A stretch of DNA of 64,000 bases from Chloroflexota bacterium. GTDB lineage: Bacteria > Chloroflexota > Ktedonobacteria > Ktedonobacterales > Ktedonobacteraceae. The position numbers and the translations under genes are program-made. The DNA is taken from contig CADDYT010000007.1 of NCBI GenBank assembly GCA_902810755.1, positions 30,523 through 94,522 on the forward strand, written 5' to 3'. A model generated the notes under the pieces. The model was not told where the DNA came from and ran no database searches. It was given only the letters and a program-made list of their open reading frames with translations. Shown piece by piece: positions 1-10,173 of this stretch (positions are counted from its first letter, which is position 1; the number at the start of each line of letters is the position of its first letter).

Positions 1-448
1 CCACTGCATCGGTTATCCAGTGATACCAGTGCTTTTCTTTCTCCTCTTTTGCTTTCTCATCGCTGAGGTATTTCCATTCAAAGCCGCCTGACATGGGTGA
101 CTGGGTAGCGAAAGCTGCCGCTTCTGGTCCATAGATCACGCTTTTCACGTTGAGAGCAGGCCCCTTGCCAACATTGCATACATCAAGCATTGGTGGTGGC
201 TGTCTTTCCCAATCGAGATAGAGACCGTTTCCCGCCTGCACCGGTATCTTCTCCGCATCGGAGACAAGAATAAGGACGGGGCGTGCATCATCGTAGCGTG
301 CCTGTAGAAACTGCTCCTTTGCCATTTCTCTCTGGCTCTTCGACTCAGCCACTTGCTTTCGAGTTTCGTATGCCTGCCAAGATGCCGCTCCAGCCGCTGC
401 CGCTGCTCCCAGAACACTCATGGCAGTCAAGAAGAGAGTCCAATCCAT
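1..448 (-). CDS. N-terminal part of a small membrane-anchored protein of unknown function
   Basis: The gene runs off the left edge, so only about 149 N-terminal codons are seen. The ATG at 448 lies one base after the stop of the upstream frame (TGAAATG), so the two genes are probably cotranscribed. The product starts MDWTLFLTAMSVLGAAAAAG, a single transmembrane segment at about residues 4-23. A charged linker (YETRKQVAESKSQREMAKEQ) follows, then a soluble region containing DDARPVLILVSDAEKIP. This layout, one N-terminal helix, a short coiled-coil-like linker and a beta-rich domain, recurs in small bacterial membrane proteins of unknown role. No family is recognised. The reading frame is free of stops to the edge, which supports it as real. 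Confidence 0.7.
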   Translation of the reverse strand, partial: MDWTLFLTAMSVLGAAAAAGAASWQAYETRKQVAESKSQREMAKEQFLQARYDDARPVLILVSDAEKIPVQAGNGLYLDWERQPPPMLDVCNVGKGPALNVKSVIYGPEAAAFATQSPMSGGFEWKYLSDEKAKEEKEKHWYHWITDAV

Positions 449-449
449 T

Positions 450-2080
450 TCATCCTCTACACTGAGCCATGCTACTTTCACTATGTAATTGATTCCCAAA
501 GTCGAGCATCCTTTTTGCCAGGTCACGGCCTTCCGATTGCAGAAACGCAGTCTCGCGCTGCGCAGATATCACTCCACGAACGATACACACTGCCGAGAGC
601 GTCTGTTCCACGAGGTGGAGCAGGTCGCGGATAGCACTGCGCAGAGCAAGCCACGGAAGTAGGTACAGGCGGTTTTCCGTGAGTATAAACCCATCAACCC
701 CACTGGTGACCCATGAAACATTGTCTGGAGCCTCAGAGACACGGATCAAAGGTAGAGAAAGACGCCGAATCACTCGTTCTTGTCGTGTATCGTTGTTTAG
801 GATGAGAGGGATAATCTCACCAAACTCCCCTGCTGAACCGATGACTGGAAAATAATGGTAACCCTGGATTCGTTGTTCAGTAACCAGAGTGAGGAGCGGC
901 GTACAAGCAGTAATCGCTGCATCAGCGGCGGACCGATACCGCGTAATAGCCTGCGTCCAACGATGTCTACCGTCCATCAGCGATCTGAAGCCCACGTTTC
1001 GCCAGTCATTTGGGCGAACTGTCCCCTCAAGCTCGGCTATGAGAACGGCTATCCCCTCCAGAATCCCTGCGGCTGACTGAGCCGCAGCGTAGAAGATGTC
1101 TCCCTGATCTTCAATGATGTCATTCGTGGCTCCATTCCGCAGCGCGCGAAAATGAAGTTCACCCAACCGATCATGGAGCGTAGAAGTTGCTTCAAGCGTG
1201 TGAGAATCCCCTCCATATAGTGGAGAACGGGATCCCTGGTGGCATTTCGCTGCTCCGCAGCAGTGGCGAGATCCGCGAAAGCGTTCAGATAACTGGGGAG
1301 CAGCGTCTGCGCTGCCCCACAATACCAGTTATACCGATGAGGGATGACTCTCCGTGATCGTTCGATTGTATCGAGAAAGATACCGCGTTGTCTGAGAACA
1401 AGACCAGCCAGAATCAGAGCCTCTTCAGGTGTGCATTGACCAATCTGGTAAGGCCATCCATCGTATCGCCCACGAAGTACCTGTGTATTTCGCGTAATAA
1501 ACAATGATCTCATAGGTAAGGAGTGATGAACCTGGAGCGCACGAAAGTACGCCAGTGCCTGAGTATTGTCGCTTCCCAACTGCTCAGAGAAGCGTGCCGT
1601 CAACTCCTCTATGGGAATGTTACTCGCCCAACTTAACACCGTCGTTACCTGAGTATCGTTTCTCGGTCTCCATGTTGCCACATCAATGGTATTACGCTTC
1701 TCTATGTGCCATGCTATCGCCCCGAGTTCAGGATCCAGGCGCTGTGCTACCTCAGGTGCCACAAGGCACTCTACTTCATCGAGCAGGGCAAGTTTCAGCA
1801 GATATCGCACAGACTGATCGTCCGGGTCTACATCCGGTGCAAGTGCCATAGTTAATGGCTGGCTGTCAAATGGATCTCGGCCCTCTTTGCTAAAGGTGGC
1901 TCCTGCAAACCATGTTGCCCAATGATGATCAATGTTAAAGAAGAACTCTCCGGTCATGAACTGTCCATAGGTGCGGACGCCATCCCAATTCACAGCAAGG
2001 GTCGAGATGATAGGAGTAGCGGAAGCGTTTCCTGTATTCCCGTTCGTTGCCGTGTTCCCCTCATGTTCATTCAGATGCAT
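450..2080 (-). pseudogene. Protein of unknown function split by a frameshift
   Basis: Two overlapping minus-strand frames together make one protein-like sequence. The first runs from the ATG at 2080 and reads sensibly to about position 1190 (through LHYMEGILTRLKQLL). The second reads sensibly from about 1185 (DRLGELHFRALRNG) down to the stop at 450. Beyond those points each frame becomes low-quality, Arg/Cys-rich shadow sequence. A single-base indel near 1160-1200 would join them into about 540 residues. The N-terminal half has an aromatic-rich opening (GVRTYGQFMTGEFFFNIDHH) and the C-terminal half is mostly helical. No domain is recognised. It sits one base upstream of the small membrane protein gene and probably shares its transcript. 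A sequencing error cannot be separated from a true mutation here. Confidence 0.55.
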
Positions 2081-2318
2081 ACTTCGTCACTCTCCCTAGA
2101 ATAGAACAGACTATCAAGTGACTTGGACAGGTTCATATCATACTTCCTGCTGCCATACTTTCCCCTTGCCTTCAGAGATACTTGAAGATCACTTCTGTCT
2201 GTGACAACGCAAGAGAAGCTGTGCAGTAACAGGGCATACCTACCCGGTTCCGACCGCAAATCTCTTCCAGTAGAAGTGATGCAGACATACAGAAACTACC
2301 GTCACCCTTGATAAGGAT

Positions 2319-4388
2319 TCATGTCGATGAGGAGCCTTGTCCTGGCCTTCTTGCCTGCTGACACGTTGTCAGGACTCCCCTCCCCAGGGCGTCTTTCACG
2401 ACATCGTCGCCAGAGAAGGAGGGCCGATAAGTACCTCGTTCTCCAGTTCTCCTCTCCTCCCACAACGCCCGTCTCATGGGTCGTTCGCCCTCGGCAAGCT
2501 CAGGAAAGACCTGTCGCCAGATCGGGCCGTAGGGGCCGCTTGCTTGCAGGTGCGCTGCCGTCGTCACCAGCACCCATAGCCGCACGCCTGCCAGCACGTC
2601 GCAACATGCCCGTCGGACGTGCTCCTCCTGGTCGGCGTGTGGCACGATGAACAACAGGCGCGGCAAGGTCGTCAACCCTTCGGCGGCCCACTCGCGCGAA
2701 AACCAGTAGTCGCGGTAGGCGGCCATCTTGCGTTGCAGGTCGCGCTGGTTCATGCTGCCCGTATCATATTCGAGCCACAGGCGCAGGTGAGAGGGTGGCC
2801 CCCCCTTGCCCTCGCATTGCAGCACCACCTCCAGTTCAGCATCAGGCCGCAGATTGCGCTGTACCCCATGATACCGGTAGCTGCGCTCGGCCCCTTGCCC
2901 GCTCTCCCACCAGCGGATCGTGATAGTTCCCGCTCCTCTGGCTTGCGCCGTCTGGTGGAACGCCGCGATCACGGCATACACCCCTGCCTGGTGCGCCGCC
3001 TGCCTGCTCATCACCCAATGCGTGCGCTCTGCCTGTCGCCGGAGCTGGCGGAGCGAGACCTCATGCATGGATGCGACCTGACGCAGCCCGCCCGCAGTGA
3101 GATGCCAACGCCAGACAGCCTCTTCCTTCTGCACAACCAGGTCGCGCTCTACGAGGCCCTGCCGTGCCAGGTCACGCAACAGCCGCTCGACCGAGGAGAC
3201 GGCCAGTGGCTTCCCGTCCGGCCTGCGGGGCAGCACCGCCGCGAGTTCGGCGGCGGTCATCCACGACGTTCGTGCCAGCCGCGTCAGCAAGCACTGCTGA
3301 CGCGGCACGAGCGCCTGCAACACGGTGACGGACGATGATGGATGCTGCCGCACTGACCTCTTCAGCGGGCCAACCTGCGCTGCGGCACTCGCCTCCGCCG
3401 TGACCTGGTTGCTCCGCTCGCACCCCCGCAGGAGTGCGGCTACGGCGGCCAGATGGGCCTGCACTTCTGGGGGCAAGGTGCCCGTCGCCAGCGAGGCAAC
3501 ATGGGTACCCAGACCGATGTGCGCGCCCGTTGCCAGCTCGCGCCATCCCCACTGCCAGGGATTCTCCTGCTCGCTCATGAGGGCTATCGCTCCCACCAAT
3601 GGGTGAGTCTGCTCGCGGCAGGCGGCCAGATGGGCGGCGCGACGCCAGACCTCCGCTTGCCGCTCGTGTTCCACCAGGATCAAGACCGGGGCCAAGGACG
3701 TGCGGTCTGATGCCCCCTCGCGTTCCAGCAACGTGCGAGAGCGCAGCAAGGCTTGCAAACGCTCTACGATGAGGTCAGCGTCGCACAGCCCGCTTTCTAG
3801 CAGGAGCAAAGCCAGGTGCCACCTTCTTTCCCTGGATGCTTGCTCGGTTGCCCAGGGGTGAACGCCATTGCTGCGGCTGCCTGACACCGTCCAGGCCAGC
3901 ACCGCCTGGGCCTGGGCCGTCATGGGCCGCCTCTCGGTGGCCCACACCCGCCTCCGCCAATCGCGCATGAGATGCCAGCGCACCACGACCGGATGTCCCT
4001 GGCGCGCCAATGCCTGTGGGGCGTACTGAAAAAAAAGACGAGCGAAGGTGTGCAAGCGATCAATCGTCAGCAGGCGCGGCAGCAGCCTTGCCGGGGCCTG
4101 CTTGCCGTGCTGCCAGGTGCGGGCAAGCTGGTCAGCATCCTGCGCGATGATCTGCGCGAGCAGCGCCGTGCCGCCTGGGGTGAGCAGAAAACGAGCGTCA
4201 CCGCCGTAGCCCGTGATGCGCTCAAGCCATCCATTGGCCCACCATCGTCCCAGGTGGCGATAGATCGTTGCCGGGTGCAGATTGAACGCCGAGGCCAGGT
4301 CTTGCGCGCTACTGGCCGGATAGGCCAGCAGCCAGCCCAGCAGACGCGCGTTGGTCGTCTGCTGCATCCTGCTGCTTCCCTCACGCAT
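2319..4388 (-). CDS. Replication-relaxation (Replic_Relax) family protein with winged-helix domains
   Basis: The product has 689 residues. An N-terminal winged helix at about residues 8-75 has a typical recognition stretch (ASAFNLHPATIYRHLGRWW). A second winged-helix-like segment lies at about 370-440 (TRTSWMTAAELAAVL). The C-terminal part carries the Replic_Relax hallmark, RPDAELEVV followed by LRLWLEYDTGS and an arginine/lysine-rich helix with YRDYW at about residues 535-600. Family members are encoded on plasmids and integrative elements of Gram-positive bacteria and Chloroflexi and are thought to act in element replication or DNA processing. The biochemical role is poorly known. It is the last gene of the conjugation operon, 35 bases after the coupling ATPase gene. 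A start at codon 8 is equally possible. No classical relaxase is visible, so this protein is a candidate for DNA processing. Confidence 0.75.
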   Translation of the reverse strand: MREGSSRMQQTTNARLLGWLLAYPASSAQDLASAFNLHPATIYRHLGRWWANGWLERITGYGGDARFLLTPGGTALLAQIIAQDADQLARTWQHGKQAPARLLPRLLTIDRLHTFARLFFQYAPQALARQGHPVVVRWHLMRDWRRRVWATERRPMTAQAQAVLAWTVSGSRSNGVHPWATEQASRERRWHLALLLLESGLCDADLIVERLQALLRSRTLLEREGASDRTSLAPVLILVEHERQAEVWRRAAHLAACREQTHPLVGAIALMSEQENPWQWGWRELATGAHIGLGTHVASLATGTLPPEVQAHLAAVAALLRGCERSNQVTAEASAAAQVGPLKRSVRQHPSSSVTVLQALVPRQQCLLTRLARTSWMTAAELAAVLPRRPDGKPLAVSSVERLLRDLARQGLVERDLVVQKEEAVWRWHLTAGGLRQVASMHEVSLRQLRRQAERTHWVMSRQAAHQAGVYAVIAAFHQTAQARGAGTITIRWWESGQGAERSYRYHGVQRNLRPDAELEVVLQCEGKGGPPSHLRLWLEYDTGSMNQRDLQRKMAAYRDYWFSREWAAEGLTTLPRLLFIVPHADQEEHVRRACCDVLAGVRLWVLVTTAAHLQASGPYGPIWRQVFPELAEGERPMRRALWEERRTGERGTYRPSFSGDDVVKDALGRGVLTTCQQARRPGQGSSST

Positions 4389-4423
4389 GGTACGCCTCGC
4401 TCCTTGGCATCGTGACCATCCGG

Positions 4424-7400
4424 TTATGCTCCTCTCATTTCCCCGCTCTCATTGTCCTCGCAGTCTTCGGGTTGCCAGACATGAGAGCGCGGACGCAGGC
4501 GGCCCGACTCGTTCCCGGCGAGGACGTAGGGCTGCGCAAGCGGCTGGTCATCCGTCCGCCTCTGCTGTGCCGTGCTGCCTTTGCCTCGTCGTCCCCCCCG
4601 CTTGCGTGTCGGGACCGCATGATCCGCTTCCTTCTTCTCTCCGGTCGTCAGTGCTGCTTCCCCTGACGCTGACTCCTCGTGTTCCAGTTCCAGGTCGTCG
4701 GGCCACAGAGCGTTGTCTGAGACCGGCAATGGCTGGAGTGGCTGCGGCGACACCTCTTCATCGACGAGCGCTGCCGGACGGCTGTGGCGCTCGTTGGCGT
4801 GCTGTCGGATGGAGGAGGCCCGCTGCGCATCCCATGCTGGGGGGGGCGCAATCTGGAGCGAAAACGCGGGCAGGCGGCTTCCCTGCATTGTCCAGCGCGC
4901 GTAGCAGGTGTAGGCATCCAGATTCATCAGGTCGCTAGCTTCCAGCCCATCCAGGTAGGGGGAAAGCTGCCTGGCATCGGCGGTTTCCATCGCAAAGCAG
5001 AAGAGATGATCGCTGTTGGCCAGCACAGTGGGTTTGAGCGCGCGATCCAGCTCATCCAGGTAGGAAAGCGACTGCGTGGCTAAGGCAAACGAACCACCAT
5101 ATTTGCGTAGTTCGGCCAGCATGTTGTTGTAGTCGATGCCCAGGTAGGTCTGGAATTCATCGATGACCACCCAGAAACGCCGCCGCTGTGCTGGTGGCCG
5201 CTGCACTTGCTCAGCGAGCGCCGCCTGAAACAACCCGACCAGCGTGGCTCCCACCAGCGCACTGACCTCTTCGCCCACGATGCCAGAGGCCGTATTGATC
5301 AGCAGAACACGACCGGCACGGATGTCATCGGCCAGACGCACGGTGGCGCGGCTCTGCCCCAGCAAGCGGCGCGAGACTTTCGCCGCCGCATATTTGCTGA
5401 TCTTGTTGATGACGGGCGAGATAACTTCATCCCGAAACGATGGGCGCAGGAGATCATAGTAATGCGTAAACCAGTCACGCACCACCCGGTCGCGTACCTC
5501 GTCGAGAACCAGATGGCGGAAGCTCGGCTTTTGTAAGAGCGGAATCACATCCAGCAAGGTGTACTGGTGGTCGGCTCCCATGTCCTCGCCGTCGCGCTCC
5601 AGGCGGCGCAGATTGGCTTCGGCGAGGGCGAGCAGGGCGAATTGCAGGATATTTTCCGTGCGCGGTCCCCAGCTCCGCTGCTTTTGCCAGAAAGCAGCGA
5701 AGACGGCGAGCAGGTCATCGACCGTTTTGTCGCGTCCACGCCCTTGTGTCATATCCAGCGGATTGAGGCCCACGACGACCTGCTCGTCGGCCAGGTCGAT
5801 GAGGGTCACATCGTCCTGCCGCGACGCGGGCATGCTGCCAAGCAGGGCGGTGATGGTATCACCATGTGGCTCCAGAAAGAAGAGTCCTTCCTGGGGGTTG
5901 CCTGCCAGGTGCGCCAGGGCCAGGTGCGAGAACAGCGTGGATTTGCCTTTGCCGGTAGAGGCCACTGCCAAGCTATTGTGGTGGAAGAGATCGACGGGGG
6001 CAAAAACCGGCCAGAGCCGCCCGGCGTGTGTGCAGGTGCCGAGCTGGTAGGGCAGTAACTCGGTAGGAGAGGCGTTAGCCAGCCTGGGGGGCAGTGGCCG
6101 ACTACGGGCGAGGCCGCGTTCCAATCCGGCAATCTCCGGGGCATCCTGTTCGGGGATGAGATGCCACAAGGCGGCGACTTCCTCGACGGAGAGATACAGC
6201 GGTGAGGCACGCACGCCGCGTTGCCAGCGAGGTCGCCCCAGCAGGAGGCTTTCTGTCGCCTGCTCACAGAGCCGCCACAGGCAGCGGAGCGCGAAGCGCA
6301 TACGACGACGGGGGCTGGCCGAGGCAATGAGGGCGCGTTGGTGCAGACGATGCATGAAGCGACGCGCACATCGCAGCCCGCTTGCCCTGGGGCGAGCAAG
6401 CACGTGAGCGCGACGCAGATGGCACACCTGGGGCACCAGCACATTGCCTGCCGGATGGTCATACTGGCGGTAGGCCGCCGCCAGATGCACGGCCATCTGC
6501 CGCCGCCAGCGCCTCTGCCGCCAGCGCGTCCTGGCCCATTGCCACAGTTGCCCTATCCATGCTCCTCTGCTGCTCCCTCTCAGCGCGTGTCCTGCCCACT
6601 TTTTCCCCCGCCACAACGGCATCGGTTCGACTTTGCCGATGACGAGCAAACGGAGTCGGGCGCGATAGGCCACCTGCTTTGTTTTCTCGCCAACCGCTCG
6701 TTGATCGTAGAGGGCAGGATGCCTCTGCAAGCGGTTCCACAGGCGACTGATAAGAAAGACGACAAAGAAGAGCAGGCCCAGCACGGCGGCGAGCTGCATG
6801 ATCTGGAAAGAGGAAAGGACGGGCAGATGGCCATGCATCATCTGCGCACCGTCCTGCTTGAGCCACTGTGGGAGCAGCGGCAGGATGCTGCTGCCGAACC
6901 GTCGCCACAGCAGGGCCAGGACAACCAGCAGGGCCAGGGCCACGAGCAGGCCCATCGATGGCCCCCCGTCTTGTCGCTGCTGCCTGCGCGCCCGCTCGCG
7001 CTCCGGCTCCAGCGGGTGTTCGACGGCCTTACGCCTGTAGGGGCGCGACCACTGCGCTGGCGCTGGCACCAGGGCGAGTTGCGCTATCGCTCGCATCCCT
7101 TCAGGGACGCTCCGCAACGCGCCGACAACGGCCAGCAGGGGATCATCACCGACGGTGGCCTGTGAACTCCTGCTGTGTTGCCCCGCCCACGCATCCGGCG
7201 TGGCAAGCGAGAGATACGGTTGCCCGCGCACTGCCAGTTCGACTACCGTCACCGCTTCGTTGCGCTCCAGCCGCAGCGGGTCTTCACCGGGGGCAAGCAG
7301 CGCCATCCGCGCCTGGGGGTAGAGGGCCTGCAATTGTGAGGTCAGGTGGCGAGCAGCCTCCGGGGTGCTGGCTCGCACCTGGAAAGTGATATGCTCTCCG

Positions 7401-7573
7401 TCGCTCGCCACTTCCAGTGCTATCGGATGATGGCTATCGAGGGCCAGGGTAGCCATCGTGCTTGCCAATGCTCGCAAAGGACGACGCGAGACGCCCCTGG
7501 CGACGAGTCGGGCCGCACATGAGGCCGGGGACTGGCGGCTCTCCTGTTCCTGCTGCTGACGGGTGTGCATCAT
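4424..7573 (-). CDS. VirD4/TraG-like conjugative coupling ATPase
   Basis: This 1049-residue protein should couple DNA substrates to the conjugation channel at the membrane. Two hydrophobic segments lie at about residues 205-225 and 255-280. The P-loop ASTGKGKST is at about 536-544, a Walker B strand RRFWVVIDEFQ at about 796-806, and a downstream ATQS motif sits in the position usual for this superfamily. The long Arg-rich stretch between membrane segments and ATPase, and the charged low-complexity tail (RKRGGRRGKG), are less typical and may contact DNA. The ATG overlaps the stop of the VirB4-like gene (ATGA), so translation is probably coupled. The length is greater than the usual 600-700 residues because of the N-terminal region. 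Confidence 0.85.
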   Translation of the reverse strand: MMHTRQQQEQESRQSPASCAARLVARGVSRRPLRALASTMATLALDSHHPIALEVASDGEHITFQVRASTPEAARHLTSQLQALYPQARMALLAPGEDPLRLERNEAVTVVELAVRGQPYLSLATPDAWAGQHSRSSQATVGDDPLLAVVGALRSVPEGMRAIAQLALVPAPAQWSRPYRRKAVEHPLEPERERARRQQRQDGGPSMGLLVALALLVVLALLWRRFGSSILPLLPQWLKQDGAQMMHGHLPVLSSFQIMQLAAVLGLLFFVVFLISRLWNRLQRHPALYDQRAVGEKTKQVAYRARLRLLVIGKVEPMPLWRGKKWAGHALRGSSRGAWIGQLWQWARTRWRQRRWRRQMAVHLAAAYRQYDHPAGNVLVPQVCHLRRAHVLARPRASGLRCARRFMHRLHQRALIASASPRRRMRFALRCLWRLCEQATESLLLGRPRWQRGVRASPLYLSVEEVAALWHLIPEQDAPEIAGLERGLARSRPLPPRLANASPTELLPYQLGTCTHAGRLWPVFAPVDLFHHNSLAVASTGKGKSTLFSHLALAHLAGNPQEGLFFLEPHGDTITALLGSMPASRQDDVTLIDLADEQVVVGLNPLDMTQGRGRDKTVDDLLAVFAAFWQKQRSWGPRTENILQFALLALAEANLRRLERDGEDMGADHQYTLLDVIPLLQKPSFRHLVLDEVRDRVVRDWFTHYYDLLRPSFRDEVISPVINKISKYAAAKVSRRLLGQSRATVRLADDIRAGRVLLINTASGIVGEEVSALVGATLVGLFQAALAEQVQRPPAQRRRFWVVIDEFQTYLGIDYNNMLAELRKYGGSFALATQSLSYLDELDRALKPTVLANSDHLFCFAMETADARQLSPYLDGLEASDLMNLDAYTCYARWTMQGSRLPAFSLQIAPPPAWDAQRASSIRQHANERHSRPAALVDEEVSPQPLQPLPVSDNALWPDDLELEHEESASGEAALTTGEKKEADHAVPTRKRGGRRGKGSTAQQRRTDDQPLAQPYVLAGNESGRLRPRSHVWQPEDCEDNESGEMRGA

Positions 7574-10173
7574 TGCTTTCCCTCCTTCCTGTCTGCTCCT
7601 GGCCCTGCTGCTGGTGGGGTTCCATTGCTCGCTACCATGCTCATGGGTGAGAGGGCGGGAGGGGGCAACCCACGAGGCGGTTCGCGCCGTGATGCCTGGG
7701 CCAGGTCGGCCAGGTCGCGCGGGTCAGTGGTTGCCAGCCGGTGTTCCAGCGGGTTGGCCTCGATGGTGACGAGCAGACGACTGCCCCCGGCGAGCAAGAG
7801 GGCTTCCGGCTTCTGCAAGGTGAGCAGGTGCTGCCGTTCGGCAGACGTGAGGCCGAAGCGCGTGGCCACCACCTGGGCCGAGGTGCGATCTTGCTTTTTG
7901 AGCATTTTGGTAGCGGCATTCCCTGCGATCACCGCCCCGTACTGGTTATCCACAAAGAGTTCGGGCGATTGCGTGATCGTGACCAGGCGCAGGTAGCGTT
8001 TGCGCGCCCGGCGAGCAAGATCGGCCAGGAACCTGCCGCCTTCGGGATGCTGGATGAGCGACCACGCTTCGTCGATGTAGAGGACGCGCGGGCGCAGGGA
8101 AGCCAGCACCTGCGTCCACATGAAGTCGGCGATCAGTAGGATGCCGATGGGCCGTAATTCGCCACTCATGTCGCGCACATCGAAGACGACAAAGCGATTG
8201 TCGAGTTTCACATCAGTCGGAGCAGAAAAGGTTCCGGCCAGCGAGCCTGCGACGTAGCGATAGAGCCGGTCGCACAGGCCAGATTCATCGTTGCCCGCCA
8301 CTCCTGATGCCAGCACCTCGTACAGATCACGCAAGACCGGCGGCGGATTCCCATGCGTGGTAGGATCGCTGGTGATCCCCCGACGGCGATAGGCTTCATA
8401 GGTGGCCCGATCCAGCAGGCCCTTTTCGCGCGTCGAGAGGGGGGTCACACCATTCGGCCCGCGATCCGCGAGCAGCAAGTCATAGAGGGCATGCAGCATC
8501 TGCACCTTCTCGGCCAGCCGGTCCCCACGTGCGTGGTCGGCCAGAGAGGTCGCAGGGGTGAGACCCGGCGGCAGCAGGTCGAAGGGATTGAGGTGCTGCG
8601 GCGAACCCGGTGCTAGTCGCACGAAGGTCCCGCCAAGTTCGGTGCAGAGCCGTTCGTATTCGCGTTCGGGGTCGATGACCGCCACCTGGATGTCCTGGTA
8701 GCGCACCAGCAGTTCGCGCAAGATTTTGAGCTTGCAGGCATACGATTTGCCCGCTCCCGTCACCGCCCCGATGAAGCGATGAGGATTATCCAGGTCGTCG
8801 GCCCAATCGTCGATGATGACCGGCTCGCCCGTCGCTGTTACGCCTTCCAGCACGCCACCGGCCATGATGAGACCGTTGGAGACAAAGGGGAAAGCGTACG
8901 CCACGCTCATGGTGTCCAGCGTCGTGGTGCGCCGGAGCACGTCCTGGCAACAGGGCTGCATCGTCTGGTAGGCCACCAGATGCTCAAAGGTAGTGGGGTG
9001 GGCCACCAGCAGCATCGTGCTGAGCAGGGCCAGCAGGCGCTCGGTGCGCTCATCCAGTTGGGCCTCCGTTCTGGCGTGCACCTGGATAGACAGGCCGACT
9101 TCGCAGAGCATCTCCTGGCGGCTGGCCAGTTGCAGCAAGAGGCGTTCTATGTCGGACGCTGCGACCTGCTCGTCTGGATTGTCCACCCATCCCTGCTTTG
9201 TCGCCAGACGCTTCGAGGCCCGCAATTCGGCCTTGCGACGGCGGAATCTCCGCAGCATCACCGCCGGGTCGTGCATGTGGAGATGGATGCTGATGTCGAG
9301 GGCGTCGTCATGGGTCAGCAATGGCGTCAGAAAGCCCACTGCCACTTCACGCGGATAGCCCACTATCGCCAAGCTGCGCATATACTCCCCTTCGACGAAC
9401 ACATAGGTAGGCCGTTCCTCAATGGCCGAGGGGGCCACCAGCTCGGCCAGGTGACTCCAACCGGTCAGCCCCGGCCTGGCCTTGCCCTCTTCGCGCACCG
9501 GTTCACCAACGGCCAGTCTGCTCAGGTCGGGCACCCCTCCGCGCGCAGGTACCAGGCAGCTTGCCGCCAGGTGGGCCAGTTCGTCATCCTTGAGGCGATG
9601 CGCCGACAGGCCCATGTTGGTGAGGGCAGCCAGCGCGCGTTCGCACTGGATATCCAGATCATCCTGGAGTGCCTGCTCCAGGCGAAGCTTTCCTGCCTGC
9701 CTCCTTTTCCCGCTCAAGAAAGGCAGGGCAAAGAGTGGCTGACAGGGAGCAGTGGTGCTCACGATCAGGTAGCAGTGCGAGCGGTAGAGCGGGCGTGTGC
9801 CGCTGAGCCGTTCGAGATGGTCGGCATGGGCGGCGGCCAACTGCCGGTAGATGGGGGGTATTCCACGCTCGTGTGCCAGGCTGTCCAACTGCTGGATAGA
9901 GGCCGACAAGTCATAGGGGCGGCGACGGATGAGAATCTGCACGCTGCGGCCTGGTGGGATGGCCTTGAGCCACGCCTGATAGCCCAGCACAAGCGCGGCC
10001 CGATCCTCTTCGGAGCGCAGGCTGAAGGCCGTGCCCTCCACCTCGATCACCGCGACTCCACGCCGCGCGGCCCTCCCTTCGACCAAGAGGATACCGTCCT
10101 GGATGGCAGCGAGCGGAACATGCTGCGTGGTGCTGCCCGCTGTGCGTTTCTCCCTGTCATAGCTGTTCTTCAT
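7570..10173 (-). CDS. VirB4-like conjugation ATPase
   Basis: This is the motor ATPase of a type IV secretion or conjugation channel. The start is placed at ATG 10173 (MKNSYDREKRT) because it overlaps the stop of the preceding gene as ATGA and follows AAGGAACAG. A longer frame upstream would overlap that gene for over 200 bases. The product has 867 residues. The N-terminal half is the VirB4/CagE-like domain. The P-loop AVTGAGKSYACK is at about 467-478 and the Walker B region RVLYIDEAWSL at about 695-705, followed by ITQSPE. This signature (GAGKS plus DEAW) is typical of VirB4/TrbE/TcpF-class ATPases. It is encoded between the PrgI-like protein and the coupling ATPase, which is the usual order in Gram-positive conjugative elements. 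Confidence 0.88.
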   Translation of the reverse strand: MKNSYDREKRTAGSTTQHVPLAAIQDGILLVEGRAARRGVAVIEVEGTAFSLRSEEDRAALVLGYQAWLKAIPPGRSVQILIRRRPYDLSASIQQLDSLAHERGIPPIYRQLAAAHADHLERLSGTRPLYRSHCYLIVSTTAPCQPLFALPFLSGKRRQAGKLRLEQALQDDLDIQCERALAALTNMGLSAHRLKDDELAHLAASCLVPARGGVPDLSRLAVGEPVREEGKARPGLTGWSHLAELVAPSAIEERPTYVFVEGEYMRSLAIVGYPREVAVGFLTPLLTHDDALDISIHLHMHDPAVMLRRFRRRKAELRASKRLATKQGWVDNPDEQVAASDIERLLLQLASRQEMLCEVGLSIQVHARTEAQLDERTERLLALLSTMLLVAHPTTFEHLVAYQTMQPCCQDVLRRTTTLDTMSVAYAFPFVSNGLIMAGGVLEGVTATGEPVIIDDWADDLDNPHRFIGAVTGAGKSYACKLKILRELLVRYQDIQVAVIDPEREYERLCTELGGTFVRLAPGSPQHLNPFDLLPPGLTPATSLADHARGDRLAEKVQMLHALYDLLLADRGPNGVTPLSTREKGLLDRATYEAYRRRGITSDPTTHGNPPPVLRDLYEVLASGVAGNDESGLCDRLYRYVAGSLAGTFSAPTDVKLDNRFVVFDVRDMSGELRPIGILLIADFMWTQVLASLRPRVLYIDEAWSLIQHPEGGRFLADLARRARKRYLRLVTITQSPELFVDNQYGAVIAGNAATKMLKKQDRTSAQVVATRFGLTSAERQHLLTLQKPEALLLAGGSRLLVTIEANPLEHRLATTDPRDLADLAQASRREPPRGLPPPALSPMSMVASNGTPPAAGPGADRKEGKQ

